Positions 8,063-15,710 of a DNA stretch of 64,000 bases are shown one piece after another. Origin of the DNA: Sporosarcina sp. Te-1. GTDB lineage: Bacteria; Bacillota; Bacilli; Bacillales_A; Planococcaceae. Numbering within the stretch: the stretch's first letter is position 1; every line of letters starts with the position of its first letter. The stretch covers positions 4,079,501 to 4,143,500 of the forward strand of contig NZ_CP071798.1 of assembly GCF_017498505.1 (NCBI RefSeq), given 5' to 3'. Below the pieces are notes generated by a model. It was not told the DNA's origin. It saw only the letters and a list, made by a program, of their open reading frames with translations, and made no database searches. A program made the position numbers and the translations under genes.

Positions 8063-10030
8063 ATGAAAGAGAAAAAGGTGGTTGATGCACAAGACATCCT
8101 TGAAAAATTTGACAAGGAAAATCAATATCGCGTCAATATCGGCAAATGGGCTTGGATCGTCACATTTTTAGGAGTGGCTTTGACGGTTTTCCATCTTTAT
8201 ACCGGCATGACGAGCGTGCTTCCTTCGCAACAGCAAGGGGCCATTCATCTTGGTACTGCGCTCGGAATCATATTTCTGTTGTACCCGGCGAAAAAGGAAT
8301 GGAGAAAAACGCAGAAAAGCGTTCCTTGGTATGATGTCCTGCTGGCTTTTACGGCGATGTATGTGGCCTATCATAAAATTATCTTCTTTGACTCCATCCT
8401 GCAAAGCCGTGTGTCGGGCTACAGTTTTCTCGATATTACAATATCGCTTCTCGGCATTCTATTAGTCCTAGAAGCAACGAGACGAACAGTAGGTTTGCCG
8501 ATCGTCATTGTCGCGAGCATTGCAATCGGTTATGCCGTTTTCGGTAATCATATTCCGACAAAAATACTCTCCCATCCTGGATTCGCGGTCGACCGGACAG
8601 TAACGAACCTGTGGTATCGGGAAAGTGGTGTTTTCGGAACACCGTTGCAAATATCCGCGAAATTTATTTTCCTATTCCTCTTTTTTGGTGTCCTTCTCGT
8701 CAACACGCCGATCGGACAGTTCTTTAACAATCTGGCGTTTTCACTGACAGGGCGTTTTACCGGCGGGACGGCAAAGGCGGCTGTAGTTGCGAGTGCGCTG
8801 CAAGGGACTGTTTCCGGCAGCTCGGTCGGCAATACGGTGGCAACCGGTTCTTTTACTATTCCGATGATGAAACGGGCAGGTTTTAAGCCGGAGTTCGCGG
8901 CTGCTACAGAAGCGTCCGCCTCCACTGGAGGACAAATAATGCCGCCAATGATGGGAGCAGCGGCGTTTATTATGATGGAGTATTTAGGGGTCAGCTATGC
9001 ACAAATCATGCTGGCTGCAGTTATTCCTGCGATCCTTTACTTTACAGGTATCTTTATCGGGACGCATTTTGAAGCAAAGCGGCTTAAAATCCTTGGATTG
9101 CCAAAGTCGGAGCTTCCTGTGTTTAAAAAGATTTTTGTCCGAGATGGTTATATGATCATTCCATTGCTCGTCATTATTCTGACTATCATGTCAGGGTTCA
9201 CACCCCAACGAGCCGCGCTTTTCGGGATTGCCTCCGCATTCCTTATCTGGTTATTCAACGCGCTAGTCAGAAAGGAGTCGGAATTCAGCTTCCAAAAAAT
9301 CATTTATGTGTTAGAACAAGGGGGACGGGTCGCCCTTCCTGTGATCGCGGCAGTGGCGACAGCCGGCATTATCGCTGGCGTCGTTAGTATGACCGGGCTA
9401 GGTGCAAAGTTCGCATCAGGCATTATCGCCTTGTCGAACGGCTATCTCATACTTGCCCTATTCTTTACGATGGTTGCCTGTATCGTTCTCGGCATGGGAC
9501 TGCCGACAACGGCGAACTACGTCGTAACAGCAACAATCGCGGCTCCTGCTTTGATCAATGAATTCGGCATTGCCCCGATTGCGGCCCATATGTTCGTCTT
9601 CTATTTCGGAATCGTGGCAGATATAACACCGCCTGTTTGCCTAGCCGCTTACGCGGGAGCAGGCATTGCAAAAGCAAATCCATTCAAGACGGGAATGACA
9701 GCGGTCAAGCTGGCCATTGCAGCTTTTATCATCCCGTATATTTTTATCTACAATCCGATTTTCGTATTTGTGGATATTACGCCATTCAAACTGATAGCTG
9801 GATTACTCACTGCCTTGATCGGCATGATTGGTGTCAGCAGTGCAGTTATCGGATTTTTTATCCGCAACTCCCGTCTATGGGAACGGATTGTATTGTTTGG
9901 AGCAGGTCTCATGCTGATCCTGCCTGAATTGTATACGAGTCTTGCCGGTATCATATTGATCTCTCTCATCTGGTTGATTCAAAAAAAGCGGCCGGAAGAA
10001 GAGACGAGTGGTACTGTGGCGACGGTTTAA
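8063..10030 (+). CDS. TRAP transporter permease, fused small and large membrane subunits
   Basis: This integral membrane protein of 655 residues combines a 4-helix DctQ-like N-terminal part (about 25-200) with a DctM-like large subunit, the arrangement used by TAXI-type TRAP transporters (4TM/12TM fusion). Conserved DctM stretches include GTVSGSSVGNTVATGSFTIPMM, ASTGGQIMPPMMGAAAF and GMGLPTTANYVV. It uses an ion gradient to import the ligand handed over by the binding protein. AGGAGGAAGGG precedes the ATG. It follows the permuted binding protein by 55 bp and ends in a terminator, so the two form an operon under the cre site at 6960. Confidence 0.95.
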   Translation: MKEKKVVDAQDILEKFDKENQYRVNIGKWAWIVTFLGVALTVFHLYTGMTSVLPSQQQGAIHLGTALGIIFLLYPAKKEWRKTQKSVPWYDVLLAFTAMYVAYHKIIFFDSILQSRVSGYSFLDITISLLGILLVLEATRRTVGLPIVIVASIAIGYAVFGNHIPTKILSHPGFAVDRTVTNLWYRESGVFGTPLQISAKFIFLFLFFGVLLVNTPIGQFFNNLAFSLTGRFTGGTAKAAVVASALQGTVSGSSVGNTVATGSFTIPMMKRAGFKPEFAAATEASASTGGQIMPPMMGAAAFIMMEYLGVSYAQIMLAAVIPAILYFTGIFIGTHFEAKRLKILGLPKSELPVFKKIFVRDGYMIIPLLVIILTIMSGFTPQRAALFGIASAFLIWLFNALVRKESEFSFQKIIYVLEQGGRVALPVIAAVATAGIIAGVVSMTGLGAKFASGIIALSNGYLILALFFTMVACIVLGMGLPTTANYVVTATIAAPALINEFGIAPIAAHMFVFYFGIVADITPPVCLAAYAGAGIAKANPFKTGMTAVKLAIAAFIIPYIFIYNPIFVFVDITPFKLIAGLLTALIGMIGVSSAVIGFFIRNSRLWERIVLFGAGLMLILPELYTSLAGIILISLIWLIQKKRPEEETSGTVATV

Positions 10031-10035
10031 ATTGG

Positions 10036-10070
10036 GAGGAAGTGCATTCAATTATGCACTTCCTCTTTCT
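10036..10070 (+). terminator. Terminator of the TRAP operon
   Basis: A perfect 11-bp stem, GAGGAAGTGCA / TGCACTTCCTC, with an 8-nt loop and a short T-rich tail. The remaining 270 bp up to the next gene are AT-rich with no other recognisable feature. Confidence 0.8.
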
Positions 10071-10336
10071 ACTAAGACAAGCTCCGGTTTTTAGTTTTGT
10101 ATCTGATACTTTTAAACTGAGGAAATTATTGTCAGCTGAACGAATTCTTGAATTTGAAAGCTATACAAATAACAGTATTCTGTAAAATGTTTTTTTAAAA
10201 CCGCTCCTAATAAATCTCCATGACGTATAAATTTGCTGAAAAATGACTTAAGCTATTGGAAGTTTGTTTGATTGCCATTCAACAAAAAAAGGATTATTAT
10301 TTAGATGTTAAAATAATTTAGTGAGGAGCGGTACTC

Positions 10337-11074
10337 ATGGAAAGATTCCAAGATAAAGTAGTATTTGTAACAGGCGGAGCATCCGGCATGGGCGAAATGA
10401 TGGTACGTCTATTTGCAGCTGAAGGAGCGAAAGTAGTAGCCGCTGATATAAACGAAGAAGCGCTAAACCAAAAATGGGGCAGCCATGACAGTGTGTCAAC
10501 TGTACGCTTGAACGTCACGTCTGACGACGAATGGGCTGTAGCGATGAAAACTGTAATAGATCAATTTGGAAAAGTAGATATCCTCGTAAACAATGCAGGG
10601 ATCTCCACTGAGAAACCAATGGATGCGATCACAATTGACGATTGGCGCAAACTTTCCGATATTAATGGCTTCGGTACATTCCTCGGATTGAAACATGCGC
10701 TTGCAAACATGAAAGATGCTAAACAAGGTGCGATTGTAAACATTTCTTCTTATACAGCATTAATCGGGATGGGGCTCAACCCGTATTCCGCTTCCAAAGG
10801 CTCCGTCCGTGCTATTTCACGTGCGGCTGCAGCAGAATATGGTCAACATGGAATTCGCGTAAATACCGTATTCCCTGGCGTCATCGAAACACCGATGGTT
10901 AAAGACTTGGAATCCTCTAAAGCGGTTCTTGAAATGTTGATCAAGGCGACTCCGCTGCAACGTCTCGGTCAGCCGGAAGATGTTGCAAAAGCAGTACTTT
11001 TCCTAGCTTCTGATGATGCTTCCTATATCTCAGGCGCTGAACTCGTCATTGACGGCGGTTACTCCGCTAGATAA
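10337..11074 (+). CDS. Short-chain dehydrogenase/reductase (SDR)
   Basis: The 245-residue protein has the classical SDR layout: the cofactor motif TGGASGMG (about 12-19), NNAG (about 86-89), active-site Ser in ISSYTAL, YSASK with catalytic Tyr and Lys, and the C-terminal SGAELVIDGGYSAR. Asp-Ile after the second strand (AADINEEAL) suggests a preference for NAD(H). Substrate is unknown; the sequence is compatible with glucose 1-dehydrogenase, 3-oxoacyl or secondary alcohol dehydrogenase annotations. It stands alone, with its own GAGGAG-type RBS and a terminator behind it. Confidence 0.9.
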   Translation: MERFQDKVVFVTGGASGMGEMMVRLFAAEGAKVVAADINEEALNQKWGSHDSVSTVRLNVTSDDEWAVAMKTVIDQFGKVDILVNNAGISTEKPMDAITIDDWRKLSDINGFGTFLGLKHALANMKDAKQGAIVNISSYTALIGMGLNPYSASKGSVRAISRAAAAEYGQHGIRVNTVFPGVIETPMVKDLESSKAVLEMLIKATPLQRLGQPEDVAKAVLFLASDDASYISGAELVIDGGYSAR

Positions 11075-11081
11075 TAAATAT

Positions 11082-11115
11082 ATCCGCCCTTCCGATTGAG
11101 GGGCGGATGTTTTAT
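11082..11115 (+). terminator. Terminator of the SDR gene
   Basis: ATCCGCCC pairs with GGGCGGAT, followed by GTTTTATT. It ends at the stop codon of the convergent ECF ATPase gene. Confidence 0.75.
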
Positions 11116-12764
11116 TATGATGGAGATATACAATCTCGCCGTTCCTTTAGCAAACGAGCAATTTGAAAACGATGAGGCAGCTCGATGCGGGACTGCCGGA
11201 TGATGTCCTGTTGAGTAAACGCTTCTTGTGTCGGACCATCAAATAAGACTTTGCCTTGACTCATCACAATCGTCCGACCAAATACATCTGCCACGAAATC
11301 CATGTCATGTAAAATACAAATTACTAATTTTCCTTTCGAATGAAGATCCGCAATGATTTCCTTTAACCGTAATTTCCCCTGATAATCCTGTCCCATGGTC
11401 GGTTCGTCAAAAATTATTATATCCGGATCCATTGCTAAAATGGAGGCTACTCCGATCAATTTCCGTTCTGCCAAACTTATATCATACGGATTTTCCTCAG
11501 CCTTATTACTCAAGCCGACAGCTTCGAGTTGTAACAAGGCCATTTTTTTCGCTTCTTCTTTCGAAAAGCCCGAGTGCAGCGGCCCAAACATCACTTCCTC
11601 AAGAACGGTTCTTTTGAAGATTTGATCGTCTGGATTCTGAAAAATAAGCCCAACTTTTTTTGCGAGTTTGGCTGCAGTCGTATCTTTCGTATTCGTCGAA
11701 TCAATGACAATCCGTCCATCCGAGGGCATAAGCAACGCCTTCATTAGTTTTACAAGCGTCGTTTTCCCGGCTCCGTTCTGCCCAATAATCGCAATTGGCT
11801 CGTTGGAGAGGCCGATAGAAACTGTATCCAGAACTTTTTGTCCATCTGGATAGGAAAACGAAAGCTCCTCTGTCTGGACGACGGACGTGCTCTGTTTTTC
11901 AGGTGCGGGAAAGATTCCTTCGAGAGGCAGTTCAAAATCAAAAGTGAGCAGTTCCTCTAGTGTGACGGGAAAAGAGTTGGAATGATTCTTGCGCAACCCA
12001 TATTTCTTAGCGACGGCTGTATAAATAGGTGGTTCAACGCCTAATTCCAGTAAATCATCCCGTGAAAATATAGTTGATGGATCTCCCTCCTGCACTAATT
12101 TCCCCTCATGTAATAATAAAATCCGATCTGAGTAGGCGGCTAGCTTTTCCATTTTCTGTTCGGCCATCACGATGGTCATTCCTTTATGCGTTAATTTCTC
12201 CACTATGTTAAATACTTCTCTCGCTCCCTGTGGATCCAACTGGCTCGTCGGTTCGTCAAGGACAAGGATTTCGGGTTTCATAGCGATGACACTGGCGATC
12301 GCAAGCCGTTGCATTTGGCCGCCTGAGAGGTCGAACGGATTTTTCCGTTGAATATGTTCAATGCCGAGCATATGAAGACTCTCTTGGATCCTCGCATGCA
12401 TCTCTTCACGGGGAAGACCCAGGTTTTCAAGCCCGAATGCAATTTCATCTGCAACCGTAAATTTCGCACCGCTCAATTGGGAAAAGGGATTCTCGAAAAC
12501 AAAGCCGACCTTCGAAGTGATGTCACGTAACGTAGAGGTAAGAACTTCATTGCCGTCGATTAAAACGCGGCCCCCGTACGCTCCTTTGAAAAAGTGGGGG
12601 ACCAGCCCGCATATGGCGTGGCATAATGTCGTTTTGCCCGCTGTATTGCTTCCCGCGATGCCGATGAACTCGCCTTTATTTACAGTAAAAGAAATCCCAT
12701 CCAAAGCAAGTTCAGACCGGTTCGGGTATCTATATTTCAATTGTTCCACGCATAAATGACTCAT
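11115..12764 (-). CDS. ECF transporter ATPase, two fused ATP-binding domains
   Basis: This 549-residue cytosolic ATPase has two ABC domains in one chain, as in YkoD-type ECF modules, and powers the T and S components encoded upstream. Domain 1 has Walker A GSNTAGKTT, signature LSGGQ, Walker B ILVLDEP, and AEQ where an EH-type switch histidine is expected. Domain 2 has a canonical Walker A GQNGAGKTT, Walker B IIIFDEP and switch His in ILHD, but its signature reads ISLAERK. In a head-to-tail dimer this leaves one normal site (Walker A of domain 2 with LSGGQ of domain 1) and one degenerate site. The start at 12764 has GGAGG at 8 nt and overlaps the T-component stop (ATGA). The ligand is unknown. 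Confidence 0.9.
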   Translation of the reverse strand: MSHLCVEQLKYRYPNRSELALDGISFTVNKGEFIGIAGSNTAGKTTLCHAICGLVPHFFKGAYGGRVLIDGNEVLTSTLRDITSKVGFVFENPFSQLSGAKFTVADEIAFGLENLGLPREEMHARIQESLHMLGIEHIQRKNPFDLSGGQMQRLAIASVIAMKPEILVLDEPTSQLDPQGAREVFNIVEKLTHKGMTIVMAEQKMEKLAAYSDRILLLHEGKLVQEGDPSTIFSRDDLLELGVEPPIYTAVAKKYGLRKNHSNSFPVTLEELLTFDFELPLEGIFPAPEKQSTSVVQTEELSFSYPDGQKVLDTVSIGLSNEPIAIIGQNGAGKTTLVKLMKALLMPSDGRIVIDSTNTKDTTAAKLAKKVGLIFQNPDDQIFKRTVLEEVMFGPLHSGFSKEEAKKMALLQLEAVGLSNKAEENPYDISLAERKLIGVASILAMDPDIIIFDEPTMGQDYQGKLRLKEIIADLHSKGKLVICILHDMDFVADVFGRTIVMSQGKVLFDGPTQEAFTQQDIIRQSRIELPHRFQIARLLKERRDCISPS

Positions 12765-13534
12765 GACCATATCCTCCAGACGATGACGCTTAATAAGACG
12801 GCCGCCAACAATGCCTTTAAGGCAATGCCATATTTGTATGGTTGGATTTCATGCAGCCTCGTCCTTTTCCTTGTTGAATTGAACCCCCGCACTTCGAGGG
12901 CGATCGACCTTTCTCGCGTTTCGGCAAGCGACCGAAGGACCACTGGACCAAGGAGCGGGATGAACGATTTAAGCCGCACCCAAAGACTGCCTTCCATTTC
13001 TAATCCACGAGCCCTTTGCGAGTCCATGATTTTTCCCGTCAGCGCCATCATTTGAGGGATAATCTGCAACACGGACAAGAGGACGTAGCCGAATCGAGGC
13101 GACAGCCCTCTTTGTATCAACGTTTCGACCAATTCATCCGGCTTCGTCGTCAAAATGAGCACGCCAAATGCACAGACCATGTTGAGGACACGGAGCAATA
13201 TCAAAAAGGCGATGGAGAACCCTTCTTTATACAAGGTGACTGGGCCGATTTCCCAAAGCACAGTCACCCGATCGGGATGAAAGAATCCTTGGACAATCAA
13301 AATGGAGGCAAGCAATACAAAGCTGACGCCAATAATTGGCAATATGGAACGAAATACTTTACCGGTGACCAACAAAAAAATGCTGACCGCTAGCACAAGG
13401 GATACCATGAGATGAGTCATTACCATGTAAGAAATGATGACAGAAGTGAACACATAAAAAAGTTTTGTTACAGGATCCATCCGATGGACAGGCGATCCTT
13501 TCTCCGGATGGACGTATAATGTCATGTTGCGCAT
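12761..13534 (-). CDS. ECF transporter T component (transmembrane EcfT)
   Basis: The 257-residue membrane protein couples ATP hydrolysis to the substrate-binding S component. Five to six hydrophobic helices are visible, and the two coupling motifs of EcfT proteins appear as SQRARGLE and ERSIALEVRGF (Ala-Arg-Gly type). The start at 13534 has GGAGGTGCTGAC in front; the longer reading to 13564 would overlap the S-component gene. Gene order S-T-A with 16-bp and 4-bp junctions marks a single transport operon. Confidence 0.9.
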   Translation of the reverse strand: MRNMTLYVHPEKGSPVHRMDPVTKLFYVFTSVIISYMVMTHLMVSLVLAVSIFLLVTGKVFRSILPIIGVSFVLLASILIVQGFFHPDRVTVLWEIGPVTLYKEGFSIAFLILLRVLNMVCAFGVLILTTKPDELVETLIQRGLSPRFGYVLLSVLQIIPQMMALTGKIMDSQRARGLEMEGSLWVRLKSFIPLLGPVVLRSLAETRERSIALEVRGFNSTRKRTRLHEIQPYKYGIALKALLAAVLLSVIVWRIWS

Positions 13535-13550
13535 GTCAGCACCTCCGAAC

Positions 13551-14159
13551 TCAGAGACGTTCAATTTCCTGTTTCGTATCGTACATTGTCAGCACTTTTT
13601 CGGGCAAATTCCTGAAGATTAAAAAGCTAATCAACACAGTTACCATCTTATCTGGTACATCGACTACCACACTATCCGCAAAAGACGCCAGCCAGAGAGG
13701 GTTTCCTTGTGAGACCATCCACGCAAACAGCGCATCGCCCCAAACATTGCCTGTCGTACCTTCCCAAAAAGAGATATTCAGCGGCGTTGAAACTGTTGCT
13801 GCAATGAGACCGACAACAAATCCGAGAACGAGCGCCTTACCAATATTCGAAATCCATCCTTTGTACGCCATGATTCCCGTCACGAGACCGATGACTGCCG
13901 ACGTGATGGCGTAAACGAACGACACGGGCGACGTAGTGAAACCGTAGATCACGTTGTTTACTATCCCAACGAGTGCACCAATGATGGGACCCGCGAGCAT
14001 GCTCGATAAGATAGTGCCAATCGAGTCGACCCAAAGCGGCAGCTTCAGCAGCTCCACAAATAATTTTCCGATAAAATTGATGCCGACTGCTGCTGGAATT
14101 AATACAAGTGCAGCTGTCGAAAATCGGAATGACCATAACCCAGTACGAACCATTCTCAT
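13551..14159 (-). CDS. ECF transporter S component, substrate unknown
   Basis: The 202-residue protein has five to six predicted membrane helices and the N-terminal pattern of ECF S components (STAALVLIPAAVGINFIGKLFVE in two parts, then GTILSSMLAGPIIGALVGI). It is first in the S-T-A operon, so it should bind the transported small molecule, most likely a vitamin or precursor. I see no riboswitch in the leader, so thiamine, cobalamin or lysine cannot be assigned that way. A clean inverted repeat just after the promoter (14213-14228) suggests protein-based control. A second start at 14153 is possible. Confidence 0.8.
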   Translation of the reverse strand: MRMVRTGLWSFRFSTAALVLIPAAVGINFIGKLFVELLKLPLWVDSIGTILSSMLAGPIIGALVGIVNNVIYGFTTSPVSFVYAITSAVIGLVTGIMAYKGWISNIGKALVLGFVVGLIAATVSTPLNISFWEGTTGNVWGDALFAWMVSQGNPLWLASFADSVVVDVPDKMVTVLISFLIFRNLPEKVLTMYDTKQEIERL

Positions 14160-14212
14160 GTACCCCTTTTCATATCATATTGTCAGTAGAACCTAGAAGA
14201 CTCCATCCTACT

Positions 14213-14228
14213 ATGTGTCAAGACACAT
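14213..14228. promoter_or_regulatory. Perfect inverted repeat, candidate operator of the ECF operon
   Basis: ATGTGTC-AA-GACACAT lies 17-32 nt downstream of the -10 on the minus strand, between the promoter and the S-component gene. Position and symmetry are those of a repressor site. On the coding strand the core is TGTCTTGACA. The cognate regulator is not in the window. Confidence 0.55.
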
Positions 14229-14244
14229 GAATATACTAATCTAT

Positions 14245-14272
14245 TTTATAGAAAGAGGGAAGCCTTTTTCAA
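14245..14272 (-). promoter_or_regulatory. SigA promoter of the ECF operon
   Basis: Minus strand: TTGAAA (14272-14267), a 16-bp spacer, TATAAA (14250-14245). Confidence 0.65.
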
Positions 14273-14300
14273 GTTCTATAGGAGAATATGACTTCTAAGA

Positions 14301-14340
14301 CATGAAAAAGACCAAGGGGCATAAGAGAACCCTTGGTCTT
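14301..14340 (-). terminator. Terminator of the LysM-NlpC/P60 gene
   Basis: Perfect 11-bp stem AAGACCAAGGG / CCCTTGGTCTT followed on the minus strand by TTTTTC. Confidence 0.9.
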
Positions 14341-14344
14341 GTAA

Positions 14345-15094
14345 TTATTGCAGTAATTGATTGAATCGTTTATAGCCGACAAATTTGTCTTTCCAATAAG
14401 CAGAATTGAGTGAAGTCACTTCGACTTTCTTCGTTCCAGCGTGAATGAAGTTGCCGTCTCCTAAGTAGATACCTGCATGTGAGATGCCTTCCCGGTATGT
14501 ATTTTGGAAGAAAACAAGATCCCCAGGAACCGGTTCGTCCACGATTGTCGCGTTTGTATACATGCCGACTGTATCAAGACGAGGTAAATCCAGTCCAGCC
14601 GTGCGGAACACATAATAGATGAAACCGCTGCAATCGAAACCTTCCGGTGTGACGCCGGCCCAAACATATGGCGTATCCAGCAAAGGAAGTGATACTTCTG
14701 TTGCGGCTGCCAAAATGGCTTGAGAATGATTGGACGGTAAATGTGGCTTGTCCACTTGTGCTGCTGGCGCTTTAAACTGGTTTGTCGAAGATGTTTCCTT
14801 GCTCACTGCTAGACTTTGTGCAGTCGTCGTTTTACTTGTCTGCGTAACGGCAGGTTGTTTGGCGCTTCCTGGCTTCTTCGTAACGACAAGCTTTTGATCG
14901 ATTTTAATGCTTTCGGACTGCATCTGATTTAATGATTTTAGCTCATCAACAGAAAGCTTATGTGCCGAAGCGATCTTCCACAAAGTATCGCCTTTTTTTA
15001 CAACGTACGTATCAGATGCGGCATCTGCCTGTCCTGCTGTGAGTGCGGTCGCCAATGCCGCCGTAGCGAGAAGCGACAAAACCTTTGCTTTCAT
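14345..15094 (-). CDS. LysM-NlpC/P60 cell wall endopeptidase
   Basis: This secreted hydrolase has 249 residues: signal peptide (1 to about 25, ending ADAAS), one LysM peptidoglycan-binding motif (about 29-72, YVVKKGDTLWKIA), a Ser/Thr/Gln-rich linker, and a C-terminal NlpC/P60 domain with catalytic Cys in GFDCSGF and His in ISHAGIYLG. The layout matches LytE/LytF-type DL-endopeptidases but with a single LysM. Unlike the two other NlpC/P60 genes here, I see no WalR box upstream. It is monocistronic between its own RBS (GGAGGAT) and terminator. Confidence 0.93.
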   Translation of the reverse strand: MKAKVLSLLATAALATALTAGQADAASDTYVVKKGDTLWKIASAHKLSVDELKSLNQMQSESIKIDQKLVVTKKPGSAKQPAVTQTSKTTTAQSLAVSKETSSTNQFKAPAAQVDKPHLPSNHSQAILAAATEVSLPLLDTPYVWAGVTPEGFDCSGFIYYVFRTAGLDLPRLDTVGMYTNATIVDEPVPGDLVFFQNTYREGISHAGIYLGDGNFIHAGTKKVEVTSLNSAYWKDKFVGYKRFNQLLQ

Positions 15095-15162
15095 CCGAAT
15101 CCTCCGTTCGCTCTGTCTATGATTCTATTGTAAAGTGAATCATTCGACAAAACAATACGAAG

Positions 15163-15510
15163 TTAAAAAGAATACTGTTTTAATAGAGTTTCGAGTTTTA
15201 ACGCAAGCCCGATGTTTCCCTTCACCTTCAATTTCCCCATCATGAAGGCCGCCGTCGAATTCAAATTCCCTGAGAGCAGCTTCCGGAAATCTTTCGAGCT
15301 CATCGTAAGAGCGCAATCCACATCGCCCGGATCTTCCATTACAACCTCGGCTTTGCCTTCATTCAATTTGAGACCGTAGGATCCACCATCCTCTCCGCTC
15401 AAATGGAAGGCATACGATACGTTCAATGATCGGATTGGTTCAGGTTCTCCGTTCAGCGTCGTATCAATTTGGCTCCAAATCTCTTTCATTTCCATTGTTT
15501 CTACGTTCAT
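15163..15510 (-). CDS. SCP2 sterol-binding domain protein
   Basis: The product is a small cytosolic protein of about 115 residues made of one SCP2-like domain: the ALTMSSKDFRKLLSGNL stretch and the FMMGKLKVKGNIGLALKLE end are typical. Such proteins bind fatty acyl or other lipid chains. Start choice is between the ATGs at 15516 and 15510 behind AAGGAG; I give the latter. A FadR-type operator (15528-15545) ends 18 bp upstream, which links it to fatty acid degradation and to the acyl-CoA ligase at 53.5 kb. No neighbour shares its operon. Confidence 0.85.
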   Translation of the reverse strand: MNVETMEMKEIWSQIDTTLNGEPEPIRSLNVSYAFHLSGEDGGSYGLKLNEGKAEVVMEDPGDVDCALTMSSKDFRKLLSGNLNSTAAFMMGKLKVKGNIGLALKLETLLKQYSF

Positions 15511-15527
15511 TCCCATCCCACTCCTTA

Positions 15528-15545
15528 GTAATGAATATTCATTCA
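15528..15545 (-). promoter_or_regulatory. FadR-type operator upstream of the SCP2 gene
   Basis: Minus strand TGAATGAATATTCATTAC matches the Bacillus FadR (YsiA) consensus TGAATGANTANTCATTCA except at the last two bases. It abuts the RBS, consistent with repression relieved by long-chain acyl-CoA. Confidence 0.7.
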
Positions 15546-15710
15546 TTTTAACATGAAGACGTAATGCCAGGAAGAGATAACGTAAGATATTGACAAATTT
15601 ATAAAAAACGTTTACTGAGGTTCCTGTATTTTCTAGTTGTTCATTATAAACTTAAAAATAAAACCGATATTATCAGTAAGACTGTCTCCTATTGAAAGGG
15701 GGTAAGAAAG

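Noticed and set aside
7006..10030. Two adjacent TAXI binding-protein fragments instead of one gene
   Set aside because: The frame is continuous through the linker with no internal stop, and only one lipoprotein signal is present.
14160..14290. TPP or other riboswitch before the ECF operon
   Set aside because: The leader is too short and lacks the conserved riboswitch cores; it holds only a promoter and an inverted repeat.
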